Notes: generated by a model not told the origin, from the letters alone. Positions 23,918 through 33,143 are shown, counted from the first letter of the stretch. The stretch is 64,000 nucleotides of DNA from Zwartia panacis (GCF_030410395.1 NZ_JAUHHF010000010.1:56056-120055), one strand, 5' to 3'. A program made the numbers and translations.

Positions 23918-26025
23918 CGAGTCAGAGCATGGATGCGATTTCACGATTAATGCAGCCTCGCAGCGTTGCTGTGATTGGTGCTTCAGCCGACCCCAAGAAA
24001 ACCACCGGTCGACCCATTACCTATCTGATGAAGTATGGATTTGCGGGCAAGGTATATCCTGTTAATCCGAAAGCGGACAAAATTGGGGATCTCCCTTGTT
24101 ATGCAAGCATTGCGGATTTGCCTGATGCTCCTGATGTTGCCATCGTTTTACTCGGAGCCGCCAGAGCGCATGAGGCAGTGCGTGAGCTTGCACAGCGGGG
24201 CACCGCTGCGGCCATCGTGCTTGCGAGTGGTTTTGGTGAAACCGGAGATGAAGGAGCGTCGCGTCAGGCCGCGCTGATGCAGGCAACGGGTCAAATGAGA
24301 ATTCTGGGGCCAAACACGATTGGTCTGGTAAACCTAACGGATCGTATTATTTTATCGGCAAGCGCTGCGCTCGAAATGAGTGGTCTTGAAGCAGGAAGTG
24401 TCGGTCTTGTTTCTCAAAGCGGAGGCATACTCGGATCGATATTGTCCCGAGGCGCCGCGCGAGGGATAGGTTTTTCAAAATTGATTTCAACGAGTAATGA
24501 AGTCGATCTCGAGCTGTCGGATTTTGTGGAGTATCTCGCGAACGATCCTGCCACACAGGTGATCGCTCTCTATGTCGAAACCATTCGTCATCCCGAGCGT
24601 TTTCGTCAAGCTGTCGAAATAGCACGTTTAGCCGGAAAGGCAGTCGTTGCTTACAAGATTGGACGTTCAGAGGCTGGAGCAAGAGCTGCCATCTCCCATA
24701 CGGGTGCGATGGCGGGCTCTGACAGGATGTATGACGCGTTATTTAAGCAAATCGGCGTGATTCGCGCTGAACAATTTAATGATTTGCTGGACATCTGTTC
24801 AGCGCTGACGACGACTCGCAAATTAAACGGAAATCGCATCGCAGTCCTGACCTCTACAGGTGGAGCGGGCACTCTGGTGGCTGATAGTTTGGGTGTCGCC
24901 GGCTTTGAGACGCCTGCGCCTGATTTCGCAACAGCTCAAAAGTTACGCGATTTACAAAAGGGTGATGAAGCGGCTTTAGACCGAAATCCGATCGATGTCA
25001 CACTTGCGGGTCTCGATCCGGTGTTACTGCGCGGCATCATCCGCGCGGTGTTGGCAAGCCCTCTCTATGATGCATTAGTCGTAGTCGTGGGTTCATCGAG
25101 CTTGGCGATGCCTGATTTGGTGGCTGATGCGATCCGCGATTGTCTGGGAGATTCAGACAAACCCATTCTGGCCTATGTCAGTCCCCATGCGCCGAATGTT
25201 GTACATGTCCTGGAGACACGCGGAGTCCCGGCATTTCTCAATCCTGAGTCCTGTGCCGTTGCATTTAAAGCGATGCGTGCAACGACGTTGTCTCTACCTC
25301 AATTCAAACCTGTGTCGAACGTCCAAGGGATTGATCTGATTGCACATCAGGAGGGTGCATTGAATGAATACGAAGCTGCTCAGTTATTTAGCCAGTTCGG
25401 CATTCCAAGCGCTCAGACCCAAGTCGTACACAATGCTCAAGAGGCTGTGACGGCCGCGCGTAAAATCACTGGTGCTGTTGTGCTGAAGGTTTTATCCTCG
25501 GCTATTTTGCATAAGTCTGATGTGGGTGGAGTCCGCCTTGGTCTCACACCAGAAACTCTGCCGCAGGCGTTCGAGCAGATGGTCATGGATGTCCGTCAGC
25601 ATACTGGTATTGAAGCTAAAGATTTCATTATTCAGCCAATGCTGCGCGCACCCGCGGAGCTGATTATTGGCATGCATAAAGACCCTCTTGGTACCGCACT
25701 GATGGTAGGCATGGGTGGCCTGACAGCAGAGCTGATGAACGACAGCGTCTTGTGTCTATTGCCACCAGGCATGATAGTGTCAGATGAGTTGGCGCTAGAC
25801 TTATTGAAACAACTGAAATCCTGGCCATTATTAGATGGTTACCGCGGCAAACCCAAACTCGATGTTCATTCTGTCATCAAGACGATTGCGGGCTTTTCAA
25901 CGATGATTGCGTCTCTGGGAGATCGGCTGCTTGAGGCCGAGATCAATCCGTTGCTCGTCATGGAAAGTGGGCAATCCTCTGTTGCCGCCGACGCGGTGGT
26001 AGTGTTGACGCCTAAGGGATCTTGA
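23914..26025 (+). CDS. ADP-forming acyl-CoA ligase, fused alpha and beta subunits
   Basis: A 703-residue NDP-forming acyl-CoA synthetase. The N-terminal CoA-binding Rossmann domain begins PRSVAVIGASADPKKTTGRP. The succinyl-CoA-ligase-like central part carries the phospho-acceptor histidine (His262, in ISHTGAMAGSD). The C-terminal ATP-grasp half runs from about residue 480 (VVLKVLSSAILHKSDVGGV) to LLEAEINPLLV. The enzyme makes acyl-CoA from an acid, CoA and ATP with release of ADP. Coupling to the crotonase gene recalls the ferB-ferA arrangement of Sphingobium feruloyl-CoA metabolism; this is inference. Confidence 0.9.
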   Translation: MTSQSMDAISRLMQPRSVAVIGASADPKKTTGRPITYLMKYGFAGKVYPVNPKADKIGDLPCYASIADLPDAPDVAIVLLGAARAHEAVRELAQRGTAAAIVLASGFGETGDEGASRQAALMQATGQMRILGPNTIGLVNLTDRIILSASAALEMSGLEAGSVGLVSQSGGILGSILSRGAARGIGFSKLISTSNEVDLELSDFVEYLANDPATQVIALYVETIRHPERFRQAVEIARLAGKAVVAYKIGRSEAGARAAISHTGAMAGSDRMYDALFKQIGVIRAEQFNDLLDICSALTTTRKLNGNRIAVLTSTGGAGTLVADSLGVAGFETPAPDFATAQKLRDLQKGDEAALDRNPIDVTLAGLDPVLLRGIIRAVLASPLYDALVVVVGSSSLAMPDLVADAIRDCLGDSDKPILAYVSPHAPNVVHVLETRGVPAFLNPESCAVAFKAMRATTLSLPQFKPVSNVQGIDLIAHQEGALNEYEAAQLFSQFGIPSAQTQVVHNAQEAVTAARKITGAVVLKVLSSAILHKSDVGGVRLGLTPETLPQAFEQMVMDVRQHTGIEAKDFIIQPMLRAPAELIIGMHKDPLGTALMVGMGGLTAELMNDSVLCLLPPGMIVSDELALDLLKQLKSWPLLDGYRGKPKLDVHSVIKTIAGFSTMIASLGDRLLEAEINPLLVMESGQSSVAADAVVVLTPKGS

Positions 26026-26968
26026 TTTGCCCATTGTTCCTGGGAATGCCTTGCCCATCCAACTTCGCCTCAAATATTTTCCAGGAAATGTTTGAGTCAG
26101 GTTGGATGGTCATCTCCACCGCCCATCCAGTATTGGTATCCTCGGTGTCAAAACTATCAAAGACAAAGTTTCCAAGGCTATAAAAAATTTTTTTCCCTTT
26201 GTACGTTTCAATATTTTGCGTGACATGGGGGTGTCCTCCAATGACGGCATCAGCACCGCTGTCAATCATCAAGTGTGCAAGGGCGACTTGATTAGCTGAT
26301 GCCATCTTTTCATTTTCCCAGCCCCAGTGGGGATAGGTAATCACGATATCTGCACGATGAAACTCCCGGGCACGCTTGATCCCGGCGCGGACATAATCGT
26401 CTTCACCCCACGCACTGCCGGGACGATCTTCCAGTGCTTCAAAACTTCGCGGGAAAAACAGGTTGTAAGCCAATATGGCGATACGTCGACCTTTGACATC
26501 AAAAATAACGGGCTCATGCGCAGCCCGCAAGTTTTTACCTCCACCAAAGTATTGAATCCCTGCTTCATTCAGGAGATCCAGCATCGCAGAGAATGCTTCT
26601 GGTCCATAGTCACCGCTATGATTATTCGCAAGTGACAAGGCACTGAAATGTTTTTTCAGCGTCGGGAGTACACGGGGATGCGCGCGCAACACAAAGGGCT
26701 TGTCTTCTTTGGTACCGGTTGTGCCGACGACACACTCCAGGTTGCCAATCGTTAAATCAGCTGATTTGAATAAGGAGGTAAATGATGCGAATGGGTCTTT
26801 GCCATCTTGGATGTATTGACCTGGAAGATCGTCCAGCATGATGTCGCCGACAAAGACGATTTTGATTGGATCATGTCTGGCGATACTTTGACCTGTAGCG
26901 ACCGAGCAGAGCAGGAGAGAAAGTGCGGCATTGAGTAACAACTTCAAGCCAAGCGTTATTTGTCGCAT
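26012..26968 (-). CDS. CapA-family metallophosphatase-like protein, secreted
   Basis: A 318-residue protein of the PGA_cap (CapA) calcineurin-like fold. After a signal peptide (LLLNAALSLLLCSVATGQ) come the family motifs VGDIMLDD, IGNLECVV, LANNHSGDYG, TYPHWG and GGHPHV. Family members are linked to poly-gamma-glutamate production but many stand alone and have unknown phosphatase functions. No capB/capC neighbour is present, so a capsule role is not supported. Its 3' end overlaps the end of the convergent ligase gene by 14 bases, and its start overlaps the preceding small gene. Confidence 0.88.
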   Translation of the reverse strand: MRQITLGLKLLLNAALSLLLCSVATGQSIARHDPIKIVFVGDIMLDDLPGQYIQDGKDPFASFTSLFKSADLTIGNLECVVGTTGTKEDKPFVLRAHPRVLPTLKKHFSALSLANNHSGDYGPEAFSAMLDLLNEAGIQYFGGGKNLRAAHEPVIFDVKGRRIAILAYNLFFPRSFEALEDRPGSAWGEDDYVRAGIKRAREFHRADIVITYPHWGWENEKMASANQVALAHLMIDSGADAVIGGHPHVTQNIETYKGKKIFYSLGNFVFDSFDTEDTNTGWAVEMTIQPDSNISWKIFEAKLDGQGIPRNNGQIKIP

Positions 26969-27342
26969 TTTCTTTCACATTGAAAATAAAGTTCTCGTTC
27001 ATCTGAACTGTCATATACGCGATGCCGACCAAAGCTCTCTGGACAACTTTTAGAAGAGAGATTGAACTCCTGCAAGGTGAGCAATACATATCTGCTTTTA
27101 GGCGTGTGATAAATGTAGGCTTTGAATTTGTTCAAGTCAGACAAATATTGACCCGCGAAACGAAATCCTCCTGGGAGATCGATCTTGTATGAGTGATAAA
27201 TATCATTGTCTGGATGGATCACGAATTGCTGTTCAATGTCATTGACATTGAATGTACATACAATCTCATTGGCGAGTACGTGAGAGCTCCAGGCAAAGAG
27301 CAAAAGCACGAGCCATCTATGTAAAATTATTTTTTGACCCAT
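26956..27342 (-). CDS. Hypothetical secreted protein
   Basis: A 128-residue protein with a clear signal peptide (HRWLVLLLFAWSSHVLA) and a small mature domain of beta-rich appearance. Cysteines occur near both ends (ANEIVCTF and YFQCERKCDK). No family is recognised. Its stop overlaps the capA-like start by 13 bases on the same strand, so the two are probably made together. It lies 39 bases downstream of pirin. Confidence 0.72.
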   Translation of the reverse strand: MGQKIILHRWLVLLLFAWSSHVLANEIVCTFNVNDIEQQFVIHPDNDIYHSYKIDLPGGFRFAGQYLSDLNKFKAYIYHTPKSRYVLLTLQEFNLSSKSCPESFGRHRVYDSSDERELYFQCERKCDK

Positions 27343-27381
27343 GCCAATGCCTGTTTAGAGAAGTTATATCGATCTTGACGA

Positions 27382-28248
27382 TCACCCCGCGACGATCTGA
27401 CCGAATTTTCCGTTGTTATAGTCCTGCATCGCTTGCATGATTTCAGCACGTGTATTCATGACAAAGGGTCCATGACCGACGATTGGTTCATTGAGTGGTT
27501 GGCCAGACAGGAGAAGCACAACGGCATCTTCCAACACTTCAGCCGCGAGTTCGATACCCTCACGCTCCATTACGGCAAGTTCGCCTGATCCGACGACCTG
27601 GTCACCGACCTTGATTTTTCCATGCAAGACATAGAGCGCTGTGGTGTGCCCGGCGGGCAGAGTCAGGGTCAGGGTGCGTTCCGCCTTTAGCCGCATGTCC
27701 CAGACATTCATTGGCGTAAATGTGTGGGCAGGGCCTTTGGCGTCTGCATAAGAGCCAGCAATAATCCGGGCGATTCCCGCATCATCCGCCAACGTGAGAT
27801 TTGGAATTTGCTCAGTTGTGATGCCTTGGTAACCAGGTTTGGTCATTTTGTCTTTTGCAGGCAGATTGACCCAGAGCTGAATCATTTCAAAAGGGCCGCC
27901 TTGCCGGGCAAAGTCCTCGCTGTGAAACTCTTCGTGGATTAAACCTGAAGCGGCTGTCATCCATTGAACATCACCAGGACCAATCGTGCCACCTCCACCT
28001 GAGGAATCTCGGTGCGAAACACCTCCATGATAGACAATCGTCACGGTCTCGAATCCTCGGTGAGGATGCTGTCCAACGCCAAGTTTTTGCTGGGTAGGTG
28101 GAAAAATTCTAGGCCCGGCATGGTCCATCATTAAAAATGGCGAGATCTTGTCGGCAATATCGTTGTAGGAAAAGATATTTTGAACCGGAAATCCATCGCC
28201 TACCCAGTGGCTTCCATTGCTGCGTTTAATAAAGCTAAGTTGTTTCAT
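27382..28248 (-). CDS. Pirin-family protein
   Basis: About 288 residues with the pirin bicupin fold. The N-terminal cupin has the metal ligands in GQHPHRGFETVTIV and the quercetinase-like segment GGVSHRDSSGGGGTIGPGDVQWMTA. HEEFHS follows with the remaining ligands. Start at ATG 28248 is chosen because GGAA lies about seven bases upstream. Pirins act as redox-related enzymes or cofactors and some have quercetinase activity. It lies 23 bases after the ABC substrate-binding gene, so it is in the same transcript. Confidence 0.92.
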   Translation of the reverse strand: MKQLSFIKRSNGSHWVGDGFPVQNIFSYNDIADKISPFLMMDHAGPRIFPPTQQKLGVGQHPHRGFETVTIVYHGGVSHRDSSGGGGTIGPGDVQWMTAASGLIHEEFHSEDFARQGGPFEMIQLWVNLPAKDKMTKPGYQGITTEQIPNLTLADDAGIARIIAGSYADAKGPAHTFTPMNVWDMRLKAERTLTLTLPAGHTTALYVLHGKIKVGDQVVGSGELAVMEREGIELAAEVLEDAVVLLLSGQPLNEPIVGHGPFVMNTRAEIMQAMQDYNNGKFGQIVAG

Positions 28249-28271
28249 ACTCGAATTCCATTCAATCGAAC

Positions 28272-29285
28272 TCAACGTTGTGTGAGTGTTTTCTTCAGAT
28301 CCAGACCGACTTGTTTGTTAATAAATTGGGTCGTTGCGACCTTTGACACATCAACTTCGCCCGATCGATACAGACCAGCCTTGACCATTTGGTCATAAAA
28401 GTCAGCGATACGAGATGCATTCATGACGCCAATCCCTTTTGAGACGGCCTCGCCTGAGTCCACGATACCCTGTTCTTTCATCAAAAGGACGGAAGCTTCG
28501 ATTTCAGCTTCTGTAATTTCCGGATTGTCTTTCATCATGAGCGCATTGGCTTGTGCGCGATCACCGTACATGAAATTCACCCAGCCAATAATGGATGCAT
28601 CGACGAAACGCTGAACGAGATCCGGGTTATTTTTAACTGTTTCCGTGCGAGTTTCAATCAGGGTACTGTAAGTTGAAAAACCGTGATCAGCCAAGAGATG
28701 GACGACGGGTTTGAATTGACCTTGCTGCTCGATATAAATGGGTTCAGCGACAGAATAACCCTGCTGGATCGCTTTGGGTTGTGAAAGAAAAGGACCTAGA
28801 TTGTAGTTATAAGGTCGGAGCGCTTCGTCTTTGAATCCATGGACGACCTTGAGCCACTGCCACCATGTGAACTGACCGTCTTTAGCGATCAATGCAATAG
28901 GTGCTTTGCTGAGTGCCGAAAAGTTTTCATAGCCTTGATTCGGATGGGCCATTAAAGCCTGTGGATCCTTTTGAAACATTGCAGCGACTACCACAACCGG
29001 GATGCCATTTTTAACGTTATCAAAGCTGTGGAGCAAATTGCCTGTCATCAAAAAATCAATTCGGCGAGCAGGCAGTAAAGGTCGATTGTTGACTTGTGGA
29101 CCGCCTTGACGGATGGTGACCTCGAGACCAAACTTTTTGTATGTGCCATCTGCGACGGCCTGATAAAAGCCGCCATGGGCAGCCTGTGCTTTCCAGTTTG
29201 TCGCGAAAGTGACTGCTTGTTGAGCCTGCACGAGACCAGACAGAGAAAACAGCGCGACCAGAGGGAAAAGATAGCGTCTAATCAA
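28272..29285 (-). CDS. NMT1/THI5-type ABC transporter substrate-binding protein
   Basis: A 337-residue periplasmic binding protein with signal peptide (LVALFSLSGLVQAQ). It belongs to the SsuA/THI5-like family and contains ATNWKAQAAHGGFYQAVADG near the N-terminus. That segment resembles proteins for pyrimidine thiamine precursors (ThiY) or riboflavin (RibY) rather than sulfonate binders. It is followed by pirin and preceded by its permease (21-base gap). A cyclic or heteroaromatic ligand is a fair inference; the exact compound is unknown. Confidence 0.85.
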   Translation of the reverse strand: MIRRYLFPLVALFSLSGLVQAQQAVTFATNWKAQAAHGGFYQAVADGTYKKFGLEVTIRQGGPQVNNRPLLPARRIDFLMTGNLLHSFDNVKNGIPVVVVAAMFQKDPQALMAHPNQGYENFSALSKAPIALIAKDGQFTWWQWLKVVHGFKDEALRPYNYNLGPFLSQPKAIQQGYSVAEPIYIEQQGQFKPVVHLLADHGFSTYSTLIETRTETVKNNPDLVQRFVDASIIGWVNFMYGDRAQANALMMKDNPEITEAEIEASVLLMKEQGIVDSGEAVSKGIGVMNASRIADFYDQMVKAGLYRSGEVDVSKVATTQFINKQVGLDLKKTLTQR

Positions 29286-29306
29286 GGTGATCTCCTGGGA
29301 ATAGTT

Positions 29307-30089
29307 TCAATGCTCGCGATCTGGGCTAGGGTCACCCCGATTTGCAAGTGCGAAGCGCGAGATCATAGTAAACAACATAAATATCATGACACCCGTCAAT
29401 ACCAACAAAGTGAGTGCGGCAAACATTTTTGGTGTTTCGGTTCTAAAGCTTGCCTCCAGGATGCGGGAGGCTAATCCGGTCTCTCTGCCTGCAGCGCCGG
29501 CAACCATTTCGGCCGTGACTGCGCCAATCAGACTCAAGCCTCCTGAAATTTTAAGTCCTGCGAGAAAGTAGGGGAGTGCTGAGGGCGCACGCAGCAGTTT
29601 CAGTCTCTGCCAAGGTGTTGCCCGATATAGACGGAAAAGATCAACGAGATTGGGATCAGTCATTCGCAGTCCAATCACGGTGTTGGAGAGAATAGGGAAA
29701 AACGCGACGATCCAAGCGCAAAGCAGTAGTGCAGCGGTTGTGCTGTCAACGTAAATGAGAATGAGGGGCGCGATCGCAACAATCGGCGTGACCTGCAACA
29801 CAACGGCCAAAGGGAAAAAGGCGCGCTCCATGGAAGGAGAAAGCGCGAATACGGAGGCAATGAGAATCCCGCCGAAACAGGCCAGAAAAAGCGCGCCAAA
29901 GGTGATTTTCAACGTGAACCACCAGCTCGCCGCAAGAGAAGATCCATTGGCGATCAGAGTGGTAAAAATCGTAGAAGGTGCCGGGAGTGTGTAGGAGGGG
30001 ATATTCGCGATGCGTACACCGAACTCCCATACGGCGAGACACAGAAAAAGAGTCAAGATGGGAGGGAGGCGATTCGTCAGGAACTTCAT
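29307..30089 (-). CDS. ABC transporter permease (SsuC/ThiX-like)
   Basis: A 260-residue inner-membrane permease of the BPD-transp-1 family with about six transmembrane helices. The EAA-type coupling loop is near residue 165-185 (LYRATPWQRLKLLRAPSALP). Its start overlaps the stop of the ATPase gene by four bases. It pairs with the NMT1/THI5-type binding protein and the ATPase to form one importer. Confidence 0.9.
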   Translation of the reverse strand: MKFLTNRLPPILTLFLCLAVWEFGVRIANIPSYTLPAPSTIFTTLIANGSSLAASWWFTLKITFGALFLACFGGILIASVFALSPSMERAFFPLAVVLQVTPIVAIAPLILIYVDSTTAALLLCAWIVAFFPILSNTVIGLRMTDPNLVDLFRLYRATPWQRLKLLRAPSALPYFLAGLKISGGLSLIGAVTAEMVAGAAGRETGLASRILEASFRTETPKMFAALTLLVLTGVMIFMLFTMISRFALANRGDPSPDREH

Positions 30090-30901
30090 GCGCTCAGTAC
30101 CTCAGAGGCAGCCGTGCGCATGAGTGCTGAAGACAGCGTCCGGCAATAGTGCAGAAATGACAGGGACGTTCTGAATTCGGCTGTTCGTGGGTAGGGCTGA
30201 TCGATCTTGATTTCTTCGATTATTTTTCCCGGACGTGCTTGCATGACCAGCACGCGCTGACTCAAAAACACTGCCTCGGCAATATTATGTGTGACAAAAA
30301 GAGTAGCGACAGATCTTTCCTGTTGCCAGCGCAAAAGATCATCATTTAACTTTTGACGCGTCATGTCATCCAGCGCAGCGAAAGGTTCATCCATCAGCAG
30401 CAGCTCGGGATCGGTGATGAGCGCTCGCGCGATGGAAGCCCTCATTTTCATGCCACCTGAGAGTTGAGCGGGATAAGCGTTCGCAAATTCCTCTAGACCC
30501 ACACTTCGCAGGGCGGACATCACTTTGACCTGCACCTCTCGCTTGCCATACCCTTGAAGCCTTAGGGGTAGCCACACATTATCGAAAACACTGGCCCAAG
30601 GCATGAGCGTGTGTTCTTGAAATACGAAAGCGGTTGAATGCTGTTTTCTTTGTGATACAGCGGGTGCGTTGACTGTCCCTGCGGAAGGGGGCTCGAGCCC
30701 TGCCACTAACCGGAGAATGGTGCTTTTGCCGCATCCTGAGGGACCCAGAAGCGTGACGAATTCTCCATTCTGCATTGAAAGTGAGACATCAGATAAGGCG
30801 AGCGTACCTGTCTTGTATTGCTTTGAGACGTGTTTGATGACAACGACTTGATCGTTGTGGTGGGTCATCTTGTCAGTGGTTTCAGATGTTGAAAAGGTCA
30901 T
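30086..30901 (-). CDS. ABC transporter ATP-binding protein (SsuB/ThiZ-like)
   Basis: A 271-residue ATPase. Walker A is GPSGCGKSTI, the signature LSGGMKMRASIARAL, Walker B LLLMDEPFAALD, and the H-loop FVTHNIAEA. An internal ATG at 30868 (MTHHNDQ) is an alternative start. It is tightly spaced with the DUF2165 gene upstream (6 bases) and the permease downstream (4-base overlap), so the whole set is one operon. Confidence 0.92.
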   Translation of the reverse strand: MTFSTSETTDKMTHHNDQVVVIKHVSKQYKTGTLALSDVSLSMQNGEFVTLLGPSGCGKSTILRLVAGLEPPSAGTVNAPAVSQRKQHSTAFVFQEHTLMPWASVFDNVWLPLRLQGYGKREVQVKVMSALRSVGLEEFANAYPAQLSGGMKMRASIARALITDPELLLMDEPFAALDDMTRQKLNDDLLRWQQERSVATLFVTHNIAEAVFLSQRVLVMQARPGKIIEEIKIDQPYPRTAEFRTSLSFLHYCRTLSSALMRTAASEVLSA

Positions 30902-30907
30902 GGATGT

Positions 30908-31396
30908 TTATTCTTCTTCGGGCATCGCAATGAAAATCATCACGAGCATGATGACAACCACAAAGCGAAACGCAGCCTGTGCGCCATTCCACTTATCAGA
31001 CTGCCACATGCTAAACCATTCGCCACCAATCACCAGAAAACCAAAGAACCAGACGAGAAAGCCGGTTGTGCAACCAAGATAAACCCAGTTTTTTGCGCGA
31101 ATGAATTGATCACGACTATGGATGCGTCTTGCCAGACCTATGGCACCAATCGACAACAGGACGCCCGTGAGGATTTCACCAGAAATAATCATGGCATAGG
31201 CGAAATGCCATATGATTGGTTGATCGATTGCCCTCCACTTTAAAGTGTTGTTGCTAAATACGGTATCCATGGAAAGCACATGTCGAACAAAGGAATAATT
31301 GCTCCCATAGTCGATGAGATTATCGATACCGGTTAATAGCGCGAACAGAGCGAGTGGAATGCATACTAGAACTTTACAAATGCGCAGTATGTTCAT
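30908..31396 (-). CDS. DUF2165-family small membrane protein
   Basis: A 162-residue membrane protein with four predicted helices. It matches the DUF2165 layout: an N-terminal helix (LVCIPLALFALLTGIDNLIDYGSN), a conserved middle region (WRAIDQPIIWHFAYAMIIS) and the late GGEWFSMWQSDKWNGAQAAFRF. The function of the family is unknown. It is the first gene of the ABC-importer operon and is divergent from a deaminase gene with only 18 bases between the starts, so their promoters must overlap coding sequence. Confidence 0.85.
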   Translation of the reverse strand: MNILRICKVLVCIPLALFALLTGIDNLIDYGSNYSFVRHVLSMDTVFSNNTLKWRAIDQPIIWHFAYAMIISGEILTGVLLSIGAIGLARRIHSRDQFIRAKNWVYLGCTTGFLVWFFGFLVIGGEWFSMWQSDKWNGAQAAFRFVVVIMLVMIFIAMPEEE

Positions 31397-31414
31397 TTTT
31401 GATGAGGCTTCAAA

Positions 31415-31978
31415 TTGATTAATCGAAGAAAAGCTCTAGCATGCATGTGCCTAGGAATCGCTGCATCAGCCCGAAGTCAAACTCCAGTCCAACAAAGAAT
31501 ACTCGCTAACATCCCTATCAAGAATCATGAGAGGGCCATGACGGCGGCTATCGTTGCGGCTTTGCAAAATCCAGTCTATCCCTTTGGCGCAGTCATGACA
31601 ATTGCAAGGACAGGAGAGATCGTCGCAACTGGGGTCAATGCTTCTTCTGTGAATCCGACCTTTCATGGAGAGATTGTCTGTATGAATGACTATCTCAAGA
31701 AATTTGGTAATAAAAACTGGAAAGATCTGATTTTGTACACCACGGGTGAATCCTGTCCGATGTGTATGAGCGCATTGACTTGGGCGGGGATAGGGGGTGT
31801 TGTTTACGGGAGTTCAATCCGGACAATTAGTCAGTCCGGGATCAGGCAAATTAATATTTCTTCCCGGTCAGTCGTTGAGGCTGCGGACTTTAGTCCACCC
31901 GACTTACTCGGCGGAGTGCTTGAAAAAGAATGTGACGCGCTATTTATGAATAGACATCGCACTGAACATCAAGCATAA
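31415..31978 (+). CDS. Nucleoside/nucleobase deaminase-like protein with export signal
   Basis: A 187-residue protein of the cytidine deaminase-like zinc fold. The zinc ligands are His84 with catalytic Glu86 (HGE) and Cys114/Cys117 (SCPMC), in the order seen in guanine and tRNA adenosine deaminases. The start is a TTG at 31415, supported by GAGG eight bases upstream. It gives an N-terminus with NRRK followed by a hydrophobic stretch and ASARSQ, which looks like a Tat or Sec signal. Most deaminases of this fold are cytosolic, so export would be unusual. The substrate is unknown; the adjacent heterocycle-type importer may be related. Confidence 0.8.
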   Translation: MINRRKALACMCLGIAASARSQTPVQQRILANIPIKNHERAMTAAIVAALQNPVYPFGAVMTIARTGEIVATGVNASSVNPTFHGEIVCMNDYLKKFGNKNWKDLILYTTGESCPMCMSALTWAGIGGVVYGSSIRTISQSGIRQINISSRSVVEAADFSPPDLLGGVLEKECDALFMNRHRTEHQA

Positions 31979-31980
31979 GT

Positions 31981-32913
31981 TTAATTGTTGATGGGGGCGG
32001 TTAAGAAAAATATCCATTCCGGTTGGTATCGAACATCAGAAATTCCTAGTACATGAAAGGGATTATCGGACTGGCCATGATAGTTTTCAGGAAGTGGTAG
32101 TCTGAAGATCCTGATGTGTTCAGGGGGGATTCTGAGCATTTCATACGCCCGAGTCAGGAGAGCATGCGTGTTTTCGTGCGCGTTATAACCTGCAAACCAG
32201 CGATTCAATGGGGTGACCGTGGACCATTCAAGCCAAGGCGCCAGTTCTCGACCCCGCCCCTGGACTCGATAAAAATCCCAGGGACTAGAAAATAGAATGA
32301 TTCGGTTCACAAGCTTTTGTTTGCCAATAAAAGCTGCCATACCGGCACCTTGTGATTGACCGGATAATGCTATTTTTTCCCAGACCATGCCGTGCTGATC
32401 AAAATATCGGGACCATCCTTGGTCAGGATGTAGACGGTGCAAGTATTGCAGCAAGTGAAACAGGCGTTCAACAATCGCTTCGGGCCTGGAGTTGTCTATT
32501 GCTGGATCCATGACGATATTGCCGTAGATGCGCATATGACGCATACGTGCGGAACAGGCTGGTCCGCCATTTTCCGGGCAATAGACAGCAATGGAGGGCT
32601 CGTCGTTGTATTCGAGTGAAATCACTCTGTAGCCATGGGTTGCGGCTGTTCTGAGGAAATGAATCGGACCAGGAGGCTGACCTTTTGTACCCGGCAGAAA
32701 GACCATCAGTGGTAGTTGTTTATTTATTTCATCCCGCTTGAGTAATACATAATGAGGATGATCGAAACGCTGAATTCTGGCATCGGTGAGTGAGGGTTTG
32801 ATGCAGTAAACCTCAAATACTTCGCTTGATTGACACGGCCCTGAATTCGCCCAGGCGAATGTTGCGCAGAAAATGATCGAACAGACCAAAAGAGTGCGAA
32901 GGTATGATTTCAT
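31981..32913 (-). CDS. Secreted alpha/beta-hydrolase
   Basis: A 310-residue protein with signal peptide (LLVCSIIFCATFAWA) and an alpha/beta-hydrolase core. The nucleophile elbow is SGQSQGAG and a candidate catalytic histidine is in NYHGQSDNPFHV. PLMVFLPGTKGQPPG gives the oxyanion-hole strand. It resembles uncharacterised bacterial esterase-like proteins. Its end meets the end of the deaminase gene (2-base gap, convergent). A 230-base AT-rich stretch separates its start from the divergent nfrB gene. Confidence 0.8.
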   Translation of the reverse strand: MKSYLRTLLVCSIIFCATFAWANSGPCQSSEVFEVYCIKPSLTDARIQRFDHPHYVLLKRDEINKQLPLMVFLPGTKGQPPGPIHFLRTAATHGYRVISLEYNDEPSIAVYCPENGGPACSARMRHMRIYGNIVMDPAIDNSRPEAIVERLFHLLQYLHRLHPDQGWSRYFDQHGMVWEKIALSGQSQGAGMAAFIGKQKLVNRIILFSSPWDFYRVQGRGRELAPWLEWSTVTPLNRWFAGYNAHENTHALLTRAYEMLRIPPEHIRIFRLPLPENYHGQSDNPFHVLGISDVRYQPEWIFFLTAPINN

Positions 32914-33143
32914 TTGAATGATCTAATGAGTAGTATTTTTCTAATAGAAATATTATTTTTATTTGGTATGAAAATCATGTCATGTTTGAGGCTTTCACCC
33001 AAAATAATTTAATCACAGTATCCATTGAGAGTATTTAAGAGGTTCGAAAATAAGGATTTAAATCCCATTCAAGTTGATTGAGTAAAATAAGAATTTAAGT
33101 GCCTTTATGTCTAAACTATTATCAATACGACGGATGGCACAAT
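32914..33143. promoter_or_regulatory. AT-rich divergent intergenic region upstream of nfrB
   Basis: This 230-base spacer between the secreted hydrolase and nfrB is markedly AT-rich. It holds a small perfect inverted repeat, TTTCTA-A-TAGAAA at 32938-32950. No gene, RNA element or clear Shine-Dalgarno for an extra peptide is visible. It must contain the promoter of the nfr glycan operon, but I cannot place -35/-10 boxes with confidence. Confidence 0.4.

Noticed and set aside
26012..26968. Poly-gamma-glutamate capsule locus
   Set aside because: CapA-fold proteins often stand alone; no capB or capC is present around it.
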